Of a stretch of DNA of 64,000 nucleotides, positions 31,934-43,800 are shown one piece after another. Source of the stretch: Plumapathes pennacea (Eukaryota > Cnidaria > Anthozoa > Antipatharia > Myriopathidae). The stretch is from assembly GCA_964036295.1 (NCBI GenBank), contig OZ038472.1, forward strand, positions 7,834,001 to 7,898,000, in the 5' to 3' direction. The first letter of the stretch is position 1; each line of letters opens with the position of its first letter. Made by a program: the position numbers and the translations under genes. Under the pieces are notes generated by a model, which saw nothing but the letters and a program-made list of their open reading frames with translations, did no database searches and was not told the DNA's origin.

Positions 31934-32157
31934 ATGGAATTGTATGATAGCTTGAAGACGTGGTACGTCAGCTTTCAGAAGCAAGTGTCCGAATTTGCCA
32001 AGAACGCCGAGGAAGTAAAGAAATCACTCTGAGAATCTGCTGGTCTAGAGCATACTAAGGAATATAGCGACTTGAAAGGAGTTGCGAGAAGGAGTTGGCG
32101 CGCATTGGTCTTCAGCTGCTTGAACTCCGGAAGCCCACACTTTGAAGTGACATGCCT
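31934..32157 (+). pseudogene. Diverged copy of the gene fragment at 6972-7078
   Basis: ATG gives MELYDSLKTWYVSFQKQVSE, a heptad-like 32-residue frame, then a stop at 32030. After frame breaks it continues as EKELARIGLQLLELRKPTL and stop near 32145, matching IGLQLLKLQKPTF at 7078. The downstream 200 bases (CTAACACTAGGCAAACAGAC, then a decayed stem-loop) also match the region after 7078, which shows that gene and hairpin moved as a unit. Confidence 0.45.
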
Positions 32158-32178
32158 AACACTAGGCAAACAGACAAC

Positions 32179-32194
32179 GGCTTTTTTAAATGCT
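32179..32194 (+). promoter_or_regulatory. Decayed histone-type stem-loop
   Basis: GGCTTTTTTAAATGCT followed by ACAAATCC. The same position and flanks as the perfect hairpin at 7112-7127, but the 3' side of the stem has mutated and no longer pairs fully. Confidence 0.45.
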
Positions 32195-33036
32195 ACAAAT
32201 CCAAAAAGGTCTGTAACACTTCAAAAATAAGAAAGAAAAAGAAAAGAGGGAGCAACACTGGTCGTTCATAGTTAACAGCGGCCAAAAAAGAATAGTATAA
32301 TCTCAACAAGGTTTTGAATCATCTTGAAAATTATCTGGTCTTGGTCCTATACATAAAAGGTCCGAGCAAAATAGAGCAGTCTCCATGCTTTTATTTCCTA
32401 GATCTCAATATAACTAAAATTTTCTCCGAGTTGCACAATAGCTGCTCAAGCTGATAAAAAACACAAAAACAAAAACAAAAACAATAGACACTTTAACCGA
32501 TGAGCGTTGTCCGATTGAGGCGCAATCGTTTTTGAATTTGTGAAGAACTGCTTGTGAAGCTATGCAACATTGCTCGCACGTGCATGTTACACAGTGCCGC
32601 TGTTCAAGTGGACAGACCAAGGAACTGTAAGTGACTGAAAGGGACCACACAGGGTGCATAATACTGTCAATCTGTTGCTCATTACGTGCAGAAGCACCGA
32701 CAGCCCATTCCCTGGAATCAATATGGTAAGTTGAATCAGGCCGACTGTGAAATGCTTATTGCTTTGAAATGTTTAACGAGGTTGCTCTAATTTTTCTTTC
32801 AGCCCAATATCAGTTGTGGCAAACCTTCGCCTTCCAGTGCCCCACCTAAGTGGGTTCTGGAGGCTCTGTTGTTTGTTTACAGAGAAGTAGCTTGGTCTCA
32901 GTGATTCGTTATAACGTAACTTTTTATCTAGTAATACTGAATGCCGCTGAAGCTGTAACTTCGCTGTCTGGAAAACCAGTGCTTCAAGCCGTTTCCCTGC
33001 CAAGCAAAGCCTGCATGGTACAGCAAAGGACACGAA
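32195..33036. other. No gene recognised
   Basis: Contains A-rich tracts (ACAAAAACAAAAAC near 32461). No domain in any frame. Confidence 0.35.
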
Positions 33037-33200
33037 TGTGACATTGACATATTTTGTTCCTGTTTCATGCCAGAGTGTTATGGCAACATGATCCAGTGTG
33101 ATCTGTGCAACGAGTGGCCGCACATGAAGTGCGAGGGAATGAATAGCAGTCCCGAGGGCGTGGCTCTGCAGCGTGTGCAAACCACCAGAGTTCAAGTGGT
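33010..33200 (+). pseudogene. PHD-finger fragment
   Basis: One frame reads WYSKGHECDIDIFCSCFMP, then YGNMIQCDLCNEWPHMKCEG. The Cys-x-Cys ... Cys-x2-Cys ... His-x2-Cys spacing is that of a PHD finger truncated before its last Cys pair. Such fingers often close transposon-related cnidarian proteins as well as host chromatin proteins. No flanking exon is identified. Confidence 0.45.
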
Positions 33201-33659
33201 AAAGGAAACTATAAATCTTTCAGTGTTAGTTAGCTATATAAATCAAAGTTACCTTTTTTGTGTATACAATAGGACTTAGGAATTAGGGTTTTCAGATTGT
33301 TTCTTTTGTTAGAGTTCTCGGATTTGTTTTGTTTTTCATGTATGTATTGATCATTAAGAGTTAGAAATTGTAAATAAAGGTTTGTTGGCAGATACAAAGT
33401 TGTCGTCATGATATCTTCATACATCGGATGAACTATTCAAAGTCATTTCGTATACTCGCATAATGTAAAGCACGTTCACAATTGAATAAGAAACTGCAAA
33501 TATATCGGATACAATAAATCTTACACTTGAAAATCTTTCTTATACTTAAAGTTTTAGGGGGGTCCAAATCCGCGAGAGGGGGTCCATATTCGCTAGCGGA
33601 TATGGACCAGAGGGACCAAATCCACTGTGACACCGGCACAAGGAACCCAAATAAACCAC

Positions 33660-33967
33660 CGTTGCCTTTCATCCAAGCCAATTGAGGACACGACTAAGGC
33701 AAGGTGAGAATTCAGTCGATTGGATTATTTTTTGCACCCAACAAGCCACTCATTTCGTATCATCTCATTTTGCTTTTAGGTTCACTGTGGTTCACCTTCA
33801 CCACCATCCAAACAAAACACACAACCACTTCAGGTGAGAACCATCAGTTGGTTTAATTGTTGATTTCAACAAGAAGACACTCACTTCGGTTTGCTTTTAG
33901 GTTCATTGTGGTATTGCAAGGTTTGCTTTTGCAGCCACTATCCAAGCCAAAGATGCAATCACACCAG
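33660..33967 (+). repeat. Tandemly repeated exon-intron units
   Basis: Three exon-like blocks end at the same kind of donor (AG|GTGAGAA.. at 33703, 33833 and 33967). Two begin after the same acceptor (TTTGCTTTTAG at 33779 and 33900, then GTTCA.TGTGGT). Blocks contain CATCCAAGCC, CATCCAAAC or TATCCAAGCC. The introns between share ACCATCA.TTGG. This looks like about 125-bp unit duplication of a small exon with its intron. Coding capacity is unclear. Confidence 0.55.
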
Positions 33968-34139
33968 GTGAGAACCATCAATCATATTGTTAATTCGTCT
34001 TAGACTCAATATTCTTTGCTAAACGGCCTTTTTGACTGTTGTAAAGCCATTACAATTTTTCACGTTTCTATAATGACGATCTATGGTTTAGATTGTTTAA
34101 TTTCTGTTTACGGTTTTCTGATTGATTGTTCAAAAAAAT

Positions 34140-34500
34140 ATCCAACAAAACGCTTGGCCTAATAAAGCATGTCTGCAGAGACATTACCGACATCAATACA
34201 AGAAAACTCTTATACTGCTCTTTAGTTTGACCTCACCCTGCCTATGGTCACCATACACAGCCAAACACCGGGCTTCAATCGAAAACGTCTAAAGACAAGC
34301 TACCAAATTCATATTAAACTATCCGCTGTGCAAAGTGTCATATTTAGATAGGCTCAAGTCCCTAAATCTGTTTCCGTTACATTACCACAGGGAACTCAGC
34401 GATATCAGTCTGCTGTACAAGTTTAAATCTGACCATATGCACATTGATTGTAATAAACACTTTATCCCAGCTACCTGTGTTACTAAGTAACCCGGACCTT
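34140..34500 (+). pseudogene. LINE ORF2 C-terminal remnant
   Basis: Over broken frames the sequence reads DITDINTRKLLYCSLV, then SLNLFPLHYHRELSDISLLYKFKSD. This is the C-terminal end of CR1/L2/Jockey-like ORF2 proteins of invertebrates. Frameshifts and stops are frequent. A poly-C tract lies at about 34592-34603. Confidence 0.6.
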
Positions 34501-34739
34501 CGACTCAAACTATTTTAATCTAACCTCACACTATAAGCAAAATTATTTTACGTCTTCTTACTTTCCAAGAGCCATTAAGTTAATGAACAATCTCCCCCCC
34601 CCCCGACTGTAGAAGCTGTACAACTCTTCCATCCTTTGAATGTAAACTATGCAACTTTTATTGGAACTACCCTCATATCAGCTGCCATAATATCCTCCTG
34701 CGCAGCCGTTCTTAGTCTCACACTATCATTTACTGCCAA

Positions 34740-35480
34740 ACAATAAAACAGTGCGCACTTATCTACTCGACAATCAAGGAAATGCTTGGACCTATACTGT
34801 ATACAGGTAAAACCAAAGATGAAAGAAGTGTTCTTCTCGAAATGTTGCATTCCTACACACCCAAAGCAAACAAGGAAGCAATTTTAAAGGCTTTTCAAGA
34901 CAAAGACTCAGTAATTCGAGTTCTGGTCGCAACCTTTTGTTTTGGTATGGGTGCTGACTGCAAGGGGGTCTGCAGTACAATTCTTTTTGGGCCGTCTAAG
35001 AACGTTGAGTCCTATATTCAAGAGAGTGGACAGGCAGGCAGAGATGGCAAGCAGTGTGTCATTTATTCTTCACCATGGAATGCTGCTAAACCATGTTGAC
35101 AAAGACAAAAGAATATGTCAAAACTGAAAACTGTAGGCGCAGGACTCTTCTTAATAACTTTCACACTCCATCAGAAATGAAGCATCCACAGGCATTCAAC
35201 TTGTGTTGTGACAATTGTGCACCAAAATGTAAATGTAGAGCTTCTGATTGTAGATTGTTGACCAAGTATCCTAGCATTAATGGGAAGAATGAAACAACCC
35301 ATTCGACATCTGTGCATCAAAGACAAGTCGAACATTACCAGAAGGTTCCTCTGTCATCAAGCTTAATTCATACCACAAGTCACTGGTACGTCACCTTATC
35401 AGTTCATGGGCAGATGAAAACTTTAACAACCTTGCAGGTCATACTTGGCTTTCTGGGCAGCAAATTTCTCAAGTTTTAGA
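34740..35480 (+). pseudogene. RecQ-like helicase C-terminal fragment
   Basis: Helicase conserved C-terminal motifs are plain: VIRVLVATFCFGMGADCKGV (motif V) and GPSKNVESYIQESGQAGRDG (motif VI, with Gln where RecQ usually has Arg). A frame break follows near 35090. Then LCCDNCAPKCKC and further acidic sequence (EDTDGYDDEHDIDTC near 35640) suggest a zinc-binding and acidic tail. The ATPase half is absent. RecQ enzymes unwind DNA 3' to 5'. In this context a repeat-amplified, broken copy is more likely than a working host gene. Confidence 0.65.
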
Positions 35481-35946
35481 TAATTGTCACCTGATATTTT
35501 CACTTGAAGATGTGTGCAATTATGTAGAAATATGGGACATGAAGCATGTTCACAAGATACTCGGTATTTTGTGTCAAATATTTGGTGATTTTTCTGATGT
35601 ACAAGGTACATGTAATGACTGTAACAGTGAAGACACTGATGGCTATGATGATGAGCATGACATTGACACATGCCTTGGGGATTGGAATCATACACATAAA
35701 GTAAGTTTCCCTTCTTATCTCAATGGATCCTGTCTTAAGCAGAATACCCAGTACGCTAGCAGTACCATTCGAGTTTCTCGGCTTCAGCAGAATCAATCCT
35801 GCTAATGCTACACCTGGGAGCCATTTGGTGTTCTTGGTGCTTTGAAAAGTGCCAGCCGTCGTTAAAAAGGCAAAGAACATTGGTGCTGTTTTGCCATTTC
35901 TCACACAATGCCTGTAGTTTTCCAAGCCATTCTTCCCCGTTTTCCT

Positions 35947-36930
35947 AGGCTGAGTACAATTAAATAGGCTTCCTGTGCGATTTTTTTTTTAATCTGGACT
36001 GCATGCACAAGACTCAGGAATGCATATTTAATGAGCTCAAATTGTTTTGTATGTGAACCTGCTCAAAACAGCATAATTTCTCCCAGAATAAAAGCAAAAC
36101 TTGAACGGTTTACTTCAAATTATACATGGGCTTCAGACCTAGTCATACTTCACAGGGCTTGTGAACGATTCTCGCTACAATCACCACATGTCAGATTACA
36201 GTATTTGTTACAGTTTTAGTCTTGAAAGAAAAAATAAGACATCTAACTAAATCATTCAAGACTCTAAGTTCCGATAGCTCTGAGCAAATACGGTAGCCGA
36301 AACTGGCAACAGAAAAGTATTAAAACAATACTTTGAGGGAAAATGATCAGCATGCAGATTTTAATACATTCTTGAAGTGAATTACAAAGGAAAAGAATAT
36401 ATTTGTCACGGTGATTGTTCAATTTCCACTGACTGACCTTTGTTGCTTGTCCTTTCTGAGTAACTATTTGAATTTAACACAAAATGGCATCAAAAGTTCT
36501 CGATTTGCTTTCAGGTGCTGTTCTCTTTGCGGAGTTGTTTCTTCAGCACGCTTCGTGCTGTCAGTCATAACATGATTGTCCTTTATTCTCTAGACGTATT
36601 TGGCGCTGTTCGATCATTTCACGATTTCGCCTTGCCCGTGCCTGTTCCCTTCTCTTTTGAAGATGAGCTTCGCAAGAGTGTTGTTTCAAGTTTTCCATTT
36701 TCGTAAACACGGCTAGCGTATACTGTAGTTACTTTCTCTTATTGTGAGTAAAACTACAGGGCCATGCGTGATCAATCCGGCCTTTGTTATTGGTTAAGCA
36801 GAGATAGGAACTGGGGACAAGATCGTACACCAGACAGACTGACTGACAGACGAACATGCTTGGAGTCTCCAAATGAGGCGATACTACCGCATTAGCGTTG
36901 TGATTATTTCCTTCGCTTCGCTCGGGGATA
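35947..36930. repeat. Duplicated segment, copy B
   Basis: Second copy of 8345-9480. It lost most of the charged repeats and carries a small inserted block near 36560-36600. Confidence 0.7.
36480..36698 (-). pseudogene. Charged-repeat protein fragment, copy B
   Basis: Starts MENLKQHSCEAHLQKRREQA with a further 20 residues, then degenerates. Homologous to the start at 9208. Only one repeat unit can be traced. Confidence 0.4.
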
Positions 36931-37094
36931 AAATTGTTGTAAATATTCCAGAGAAAATTTAATTCGATTAAAGCGACTTTGGGTGTTGGCCCTAAGCCAT
37001 ATTACTCCAACATGAGTTTGGTAAATCTTCTTACCCAGTAAACAAGCTCGGCACTGCAGCACAGAAAGCAAGTATTTACAATTGGAAGGGAAAG

Positions 37095-37352
37095 CATAAA
37101 AAGTCAATTTTCAACACGATTAAATTGCTTCTGGTACCTAATTTTTTTCCAATCCTAATTGAAAGAGGTAAAGTATCATTCCCAAGCATCCACCATGAGA
37201 AATACCAGCCTCTAACTCGGAAAGCTTCCAACCGAGAAAACCACTTTTGTTTGCATGACTTCCGGTCAACTGACTGGAAATGCATTCATGCCTGAGAGGT
37301 CAACAAATCTCTTTTCTGCGGCTAAGAATTTCCAAAGCATACATGGTGTCTA
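37095..37352 (-). repeat. About 255-bp dispersed repeat with open frame, copy A
   Basis: Inverted relative to 43305-43555. Both copies translate to SCKQKWFSR followed by FRVRGWYFSW and LGNDTL.LSIRIG in the same frame, so the frame is kept although the DNA differs at many places. I do not recognise the peptide. Confidence 0.6.
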
Positions 37353-37839
37353 AAGAATCATACGCTTGTGCAAAGGAAATATAATCTAAAAGTTGGACAG
37401 CCATTCCGGAGGTTTTACAATGTTTTGAAGGTCGCATTCAAACTAGAAATCTGCCGTGTTATCTTATCACACAATGCATAAATTACGGCGGCAGTATGTA
37501 CACACTATACCTTCACATCTCAAACACAGATTCAAGATATTTCCAGAATTTTATTGCAGTTATTTCAATAAAAGTACCACTCCGAGCTTGGTATCCTTAT
37601 TAAGGAACGTTTATTTGATTCAATACCCAGCTGTTTGATCGAGGGTCTGTGCCATCAAAACTTACCACAACGTTATGATCAAAATACCTCCTCAGCTTCT
37701 TCATGTTCGAGCTCAAGAGAGTTTAGTTTTAATTTTTTTCAGGCGTGTTGAGCTTTCTTATGTTGACATTTAAGGTTTTGAAAATTTTACATTCGAGAAT
37801 CGTTGCCAAGTCTCACAATGCCTGGGCTGTCACATGCGT

Positions 37840-38130
37840 ATTGCTCTGTGTATTTTAAATTTTTCTGTTCGTGTTGTGCCCTTTGTAGCCTTTTTGCTTG
37901 CTTTGTTACATTTTTTGCTTGCAATGTTTGCGTTGAACTTTTTGCTGGCGTTGTAATAGTTTTCAGGTGTTACGTTCTAACTTGTTTGCTTTGTAACTTT
38001 TTTACTGGCATTGTAAGTTTTTCGCTTACATTGTAAGTTTTTTTGCTCATGTTAACTTTTTGGGGCATTGTAACTTGTTTCCTCACTTTGTAACTTTTTT
38101 TGCTTGAGTTGTAACTTTCTGTTTGCATTG
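37840..38130 (+). repeat. Degenerate minisatellite, T-rich
   Basis: About ten irregular units of 22-30 bp related to TTTGCT...TTGTAACTTTTT. Units near the 3' end are clearest (37990-38120). No gene. Confidence 0.7.
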
Positions 38131-38912
38131 AGCCTTCTAAGCCACCCTATGAACGAGTTAATAGGGACCTTAGGATGCAGGATGGGAGAGGATGGCGACA
38201 CCTCCGGAAGTAAAACTGCCACTCGGAAGATCACTGCGCATGTCAAGATGATATGCTCCAGTCCTGTTGCATCTCTGACACAAGATTCAGTGATTTGACG
38301 TTGTCCAGAGAATGTGAGTATATATTAGAGTTTTTAAGCCACAAATCCTTTCAGTTCGCTAAATTGGATGGACTCTTGACCAACTAAGTTTAGATATGGC
38401 TCATATTGGTCAAAAATAAGTTGCTATATTACGTTGTCTTTGCAGTTACAATTCGGAATTCAATGGAGTTTGTTCCCGCTGAAATCAGCCGACCAATTTT
38501 GAACAATCGCGATAAAAACCTACATAAGTACCAATTAGCCCTTGCTTAATATCTTCTATTTGGATGTAGACAAGACAAGTTTCCAACACCAAGAATAAAA
38601 CAAATCGAAATCGGGTTGCGGATGATATAAAAATCACGCTCGATTTGTCTTCATTTGTTTACCTGCATATCCTGTGTAAATATTTGTTAAGGTCTGGGAT
38701 TTTTAGGAAGGGGTTTAACTTCCTTGGCAATATTAATCAAAAGTTTATTGATTTTGTAGAATGATTTTATAGATTTCAGGTATATTTCACATCTTAAAAG
38801 CAGTTCATAATTGTATATTTTGGAGATGCTGTTTGAGTGGCTTTCACAATCTGTTCAGAGATGTAATCACACTCTCTTTGCTCTTTTATTGTGCAGTGGT
38901 GAGAAGTCTGTG

Positions 38913-39563
38913 ATGGTGTGGACAGAGCAACACGATGTTCTGTTGAGCAGGGAAATCCTCTCAGTAAACCCTTTCTTACATAAGAAAACTTCTATACAAC
39001 GAGGCCACACATGGCATGCTATTTCAGAAAACTTATCAAGTATCAAGGAGCCATACTTTAAAGTGGATCAGCGAGCAGTTCAAGATAGATATAATTTGCT
39101 TTCTTCCAAGTTAAGGAAGAAATTGAAAGAAGAAAAAGCCAATGGTATTGAAACTGATATGACAGAAATAGAAGTGGCACTTGAAGAGTTAATTCAGAAG
39201 GAAGATATAGCAGATCTGCAACAGAAGGAGAATGCAGCATTGGGAAAGAGAAAAGTGATGGCTGATCGAGAAAATGCGGAGGAAATGAGAGAAAAAGCTT
39301 TGGAGAAGTTAGGAGAAACACAGAAGAGAAATGGAAAGGGAAACAATGGAAAGAGTAAAAGGAGATCAAGTGGAGATGAAACATTGCACTTTCTGAAGGA
39401 AAAGAATGAGATGATGATTCAACAGAGAAAGGATGTGGCTTTAGAAAAGAACAGGCAGGAGGTTGAAAGTGCCAATCACAGGGAATTTATGCAGTTGATA
39501 CATGACCAACAACAGCAACAACAAGCTCAAATGCAACATATGCAGACTCTCATGCTGCAGTAA
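38913..39563 (+). CDS. Harbinger Myb/SANT-like DNA-binding protein
   Basis: The start at ATGGTGTGG follows a good acceptor (TTTTATTGTGCAG), so an upstream exon may exist. Residues 2-60 form a Myb/SANT-like trihelix (VWTEQHDVLLSREIL, RGHTWHAISENLSSI, KVDQRAVQDRYNLL). A Lys/Glu coiled coil and a Gln-rich C-terminus follow (HDQQQQQQAQMQHMQTLM). In Harbinger elements this protein binds the ends and brings the transposase to the nucleus. 216 residues, open throughout. Confidence 0.7.
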   Translation: MVWTEQHDVLLSREILSVNPFLHKKTSIQRGHTWHAISENLSSIKEPYFKVDQRAVQDRYNLLSSKLRKKLKEEKANGIETDMTEIEVALEELIQKEDIADLQQKENAALGKRKVMADRENAEEMREKALEKLGETQKRNGKGNNGKSKRRSSGDETLHFLKEKNEMMIQQRKDVALEKNRQEVESANHREFMQLIHDQQQQQQAQMQHMQTLMLQ

Positions 39564-40163
39564 CAACAGCAACAAAATCAGCTAATGATGGCTCCCATTT
39601 CAAAGCTGGTCCCTAAGTAAGGTCATGGCAATAATGATTGCAAGGGGAGCTCATCTTAGACTCCTCCCCCTTGTTGAATTTAAGGATTTTTGGGATATGT
39701 TGCTTCTTTTCCATGTAGAATAACGTTTTTTCAATTCTTTCAAAGTAAAAAGAAGTTTCACGCAGTTGGCAAGTTGTATGTAGAAAGTCACTGCAAGCAA
39801 TTTTCTCTATAAACACAGTACTGCCTTGGCAACAAGGATATTTTCCAGTTGTAGTTCTTTTAGCAGAAAACAGTGATTTGACTTTTTTTCAAATCTTATT
39901 GACAGATCTCTAATGCACCAGTTGTAAATCATACATAATTTGTGTCATAAATAATATGATATTTATAGAATGCTGAACTGGACTTCAGTCATATCTTACA
40001 TCCAAGGAAAACTTGAGTGTGGAGGAAATGGAGGAAATTTTTAAAAAATTGAAACACCCACTCTGGACCATCCTTTCAATGTTTAGTTTTGGGGATAAAT
40101 AAAATATTGTTGTTGTTTGTTAATTATTTTGCGTGGTATAATGCATTGTTTTCAAGGTTCATT

Positions 40164-40450
40164 GTTATGTCCCGGAGGGGGGGGGGGGTACTCCTCAAAT
40201 TTTGGGGGGTGCCGCCCAGGACTGAAAACCTTTACCCTATTTCACACCAAAATTTGTTATTTTCGACCCTATTTCACACCAAAATGTGCAATTTTCGACC
40301 CTTCTGTCAGACCAAATATCAAAATCTCTGACCCTACTTCAGACCAAAGGTTATTGATACCCTATTTCAGACTAGAATGCTGAAAATAATACCCTTTGGG
40401 GCAGCACATACCTATATGGCTCATATATTGGAGTATCCCCCAGGTATTAT
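40164..40450 (+). mobile_element. MITE inside the Harbinger element
   Basis: Starts with a G run and GGTACTCC and ends with GGAGTATCCCCC, giving inverted ends. In between, CCCTATTTCACACCAAAAT..G motifs are repeated four or five times (ACCCTATTTCA/ACCCTACTTCAG). TTATGT occurs on both sides (about 40164 and 40448), as possible 6-bp duplication. Confidence 0.55.
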
Positions 40451-40515
40451 GTAGCCCGAGTAAGCAATAGTCTGCTGCTGCAGTTTTTGATGCCTTTGAA
40501 ATCAACTAGGAAAAT

Positions 40516-41432
40516 CTAAACAAAGTATTCTTGAAAGGTTGGAGGATCTAAATGTAAAAATTCTGAAGTTAGATTTCCATAAAGGCAAGTAAGGGCATTT
40601 CGAAATATTGCACTGACAATATACATTTTTCCCACAGCACTAAAGCCAATCTTTAAATTCTTTTTAAAATCCAGGAATTTAAAGTAGCTCACTATGTCCC
40701 CAAAAGCCATTCCACTGGTGTGCGCACTGCATTCATTGAGGCATTGAAGTCTTGCATGGCCTGTGTAAGAACTGCATTCCTAAAAGGAGCTTGAAGGTGG
40801 ACACGAAGGGGGTATGCAGGGTCACCATAAAGGCACATAGGTTGACCAGTGGTAGAATAGGCATGTTGCTGAAGATCATCAAGTAGTCTAGAATCCGCTA
40901 GCATACCAGCATCATGTTTCTTCCTTCTAAAACAAAACAAAATGGTCGAGTTACACAGTGAGAGGGCAAGACATGTTTGGAAGGCAGACACAATGGGCAG
41001 AGATAGAAGAGGAAATAAAACAAATAAATCTTACCTACAGGTCCATACATATTTGCTATCATCCCGTTAAGCAAAGTGACCGACTGAAACATTGTACACC
41101 ATTCTTTGCATCTTTCCAGGGCAATATATCGGCATTACAGTCCCATCTATGAACCCTATGCAGTTGTCCAGTGCTGCACCTTTGTCGGAAATACCATTCG
41201 CAGGAATACCTAGTGCTTCAGCAAGAAGGGCAATATCGGCTTTTTTGAAACGAAATTCAACCTTGAACTCGGTGTCATCCATCTCCTCCAAATCGAACCT
41301 TACGTATTCTTCATATGGAAACTCAGGATTTCTGGAGGTATTTGCATCGTAAAGAAGAACAAATTCGTCGTCGTCAATGAGACCATCGGCGTAGCTTAGC
41401 AGAAGATTTCTGGCATCTCTGAGGGAAGTCAT
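40516..41432 (-). pseudogene. Harbinger (HARBI1-like) DDE transposase
   Basis: ATG at 41432 (MTSLRDARNLLLSYADGLID). Catalytic triad: Asp in IGFIDGTVMPI, Asp in LYGDPAYPLRV, Glu in TPVEWLLG. An intron lies at about 40930-41035 (donor TAG|GTAAGA, acceptor TTTGTTTTAG). Reading-frame breaks occur near 40920 and at about 40700, after which the C-terminus (FGDIVSYFKFLDFKKNLKIG) continues in another frame. In intact elements the protein cuts the transposon ends as DDE nuclease. This copy needs two repairs, so it is inactive. Confidence 0.75.
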
Positions 41433-41616
41433 CGTATGTGAAAAGTAAACAAGATTAACCACGTCGCCATCCTACTTACGCACAATCTTAATGTTTTAAA
41501 CATGGCGGGAGACCGCGGGACTCTCCCCAGTCTTACCCTACCACTGCCGTCGCGGCTTCCTGTCGTCGTATCTTAAGGTCTCTAATGTACCAATCAATTC
41601 GAAACTCGCACATGCC

Positions 41617-42420
41617 AACCCCCCCCCCCTCCCCCCTCCCCCCGAGCAACCCCCGGGCGTTGGAACTTTTCAATTTTCCAATGGTCAAATTCTCCACCCT
41701 TGGGCCAAAATGATTGTTCAAATGCCAAATGCCCCGGTTTAATGCTGAGTTTAGTGGTCAAATGCCCCACCCCCGGGGCAACAAAACCCTGAAAAACTGA
41801 TAATTTCTGACAATTTGACTCGTTTTTGTGAAAGTCGCACCACGTGCGAGCTCAATTGCGGTGACTACGTTGGCTAAAATTGTTTCTTTAGGATGATTAC
41901 ACTGTATCTGAGGAAGTACGAGTGATTTGCAAGACTGAAGCAGATTTATAAACTATATATTACTGGGGAAAAGGAAAAATTGACATGGAATTGTTGACAA
42001 GAAATGCCACGAGTTTTCTTTAAACCGTACAGCTAACAAAATGCATTTATTTAACATGCAATGATAAGGCTTCGAACCATACTTTGAGCGAAGCAATGCG
42101 TTATTGCAAGTTGTTTTTATCATAATGGCGTTACATCGGAGATTGATCTCGATGCATGAACATTGTGCTTGGAACATTCACTGATATGCCTCTCACTTTA
42201 GACAAAACAAACACTTAGCACACCGTCTGCACAGCTAAAACATTTTCGCATAAAGCAGGGCAAAATTGAGGGAACGAGTTCAAATTCCCCACCCCTGCGT
42301 GGTTGTGGTCAAATGCTCCACCCCAGGTGAAATTGGTTGGTCAAATTCCCGCCTCCCCAGGCAAGGGAGGGGGTCAAATGCCCGGGGTATGTCCGGAGGG
42401 GGGGGGGGGGAAATGTGAGA
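41617..42420. mobile_element. Non-autonomous element with C/G-rich inverted ends
   Basis: The left end (C run, CCCCCGGGCGTTGGAAC, then GGTCAAAT.C.CCACCC) is mirrored on the right (GGTCAAATGCCCGGGG, then G run). Inner copies of GGTCAAATGCCCCACCC recur in both arms. The centre has no coding sequence. The exact borders are hidden by the homopolymers. Confidence 0.55.
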
Positions 42421-43304
42421 GTTTCAAATTGATCGGTACATAAATGCGCCATGTATTCTACATTAGCTACATATTTTGAAGCGTAGTGCTTGTCATAGCA
42501 TGGGGATGCTTATCGTACCTCTAGGGGTCAAAATCACGGGTTTTGGTACCACTTAGGGTGCTCAACATCAAATGCTGACATTTTTATGTGATGTGATACC
42601 GTTTAGGGGTCGGGTGTCAGTCGAATGAATGAATGAAAGTGCTTCGTGATATTATCTTTAGAGCAATTAAAGGCACCGAAACTTTCAATTCTTGATATAC
42701 ATTTATTGGTACCTTTTAGCGTTCAAAGTACCTCGTAGGGGTCAAAACGAAAATTCCCGAAGAGCATTCTCGTCATTTTTATGTGGGAGCCTCCCATCCC
42801 CCTCCTCTGTGGTTATAGAGGGTACCATCAACAAGCTGTTGAAGCCTCTGCTCCAGCAAATGTGTGAAGGATTTGGCCTCGATGTTTCATCTCCATCCAT
42901 GCGCAAGAGAGCACCCTATGTGGCCCTTCTAGACAAAATCACCAGAGAATGCACTTGCCACAAAACATAGAAACTTGGGTGCAGTTACCAAAGCAACTTC
43001 GCGTGCTGGTTTAATGCTTGTGATTTATTCGGATCAGTCATTCTCACTGATGTTAGGGGCAATGCTAGATGCCTCGTGTGTCCTGCTGTTGTTTTCTTTT
43101 TCTGAGATTGAACTAACCTTTCAAGACCAATTTATCTCCAAATCTGATTGGAGTAACCTTATGCTTTCTTGGTTCGTCTTGGTTGTCAGCGCCACTTCCA
43201 TACTGTACCAAACCCCTTGTGCACGAAAACAGCATTCCCGAGATTTCCTCTTTCCAAAACTGTCTTGTTGTGCAGGCAAATCGAATGTTTCCCAAGTACG
43301 ATTC
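42421..43304. other. Repeat-derived sequence, one possible protein remnant
   Basis: A further short repeat motif (TAGGGGTCAAAA, TTTTGGTACC) occurs at 42510-42750. At about 42820-42965 one frame reads LLQQMCEGFGLDVSSPSM, a SAP-like helix pair seen in transposon proteins. It is too short to name. Confidence 0.35.
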
Positions 43305-43555
43305 TTTAGACACCATGTATGCTTTGGAAATTCTTAGCTGCGGAAAAGGGATTTGTTGACCTCTCTCTCATGAAAATATTTCGGTCAATTGACCGGAAGT
43401 CATGCAAACAAAAGTGGTTTTCTCGGTCGGAAGTTTTCCGAGTTAGAGGCTGGTATTTCTCATGGCAGATGCTTGGGAATGATACTTTAACTCTTTCAAT
43501 TAGGATTGGAAACAAATGAGGTACCAGGAACAATTTAATCATGTTGAAAATGAAC
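43305..43555 (+). repeat. About 255-bp dispersed repeat with open frame, copy B
   Basis: Inverted partner of 37095-37352. The plus frame reads SCKQKWFSRSEVFRVRGWYF. Confidence 0.6.
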
Positions 43556-43800
43556 TATTTTTAAGCAATAGCTTCGGCGGTTTTCAGTGGTGTATATAAA
43601 GTCTTAAATGAACGTCATTAAATTCGATACGGCCACTTTGAATAGTCTCGAATGTAGGAGGAGTGTCTAGCTGCTCAGCAATTTGAATCAAATCGGACTT
43701 CTCTAAAGACTTCAGTGACACTTTTCTTTCGCACATAATTCAGAAAAAAGATGACAGGGAAATCGCCACTTTTGGCGCACAATCAAATTTTCATGATATT

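Larger units (their letters stand above)
38164..41582. mobile_element. PIF/Harbinger DNA transposon
   Basis: Convergent Myb/SANT gene (+) and DDE nuclease gene (-), the standard two-gene layout of this superfamily. Ends appear as imperfect inverted repeats: GGGACCTTAGGATGC at 38164 and the complement GAGACCTTAAGATAC at 41582. The expected 3-bp TWA duplication cannot be shown with certainty (TTAATA on the left, TAA on the right). A MITE is nested at about 40165-40445. Confidence 0.75.

Noticed and set aside
34740..35480. Functional RecQ helicase gene
   Set aside because: Only the C-terminal helicase lobe is present, the frame is broken and motif VI carries Gln instead of Arg.
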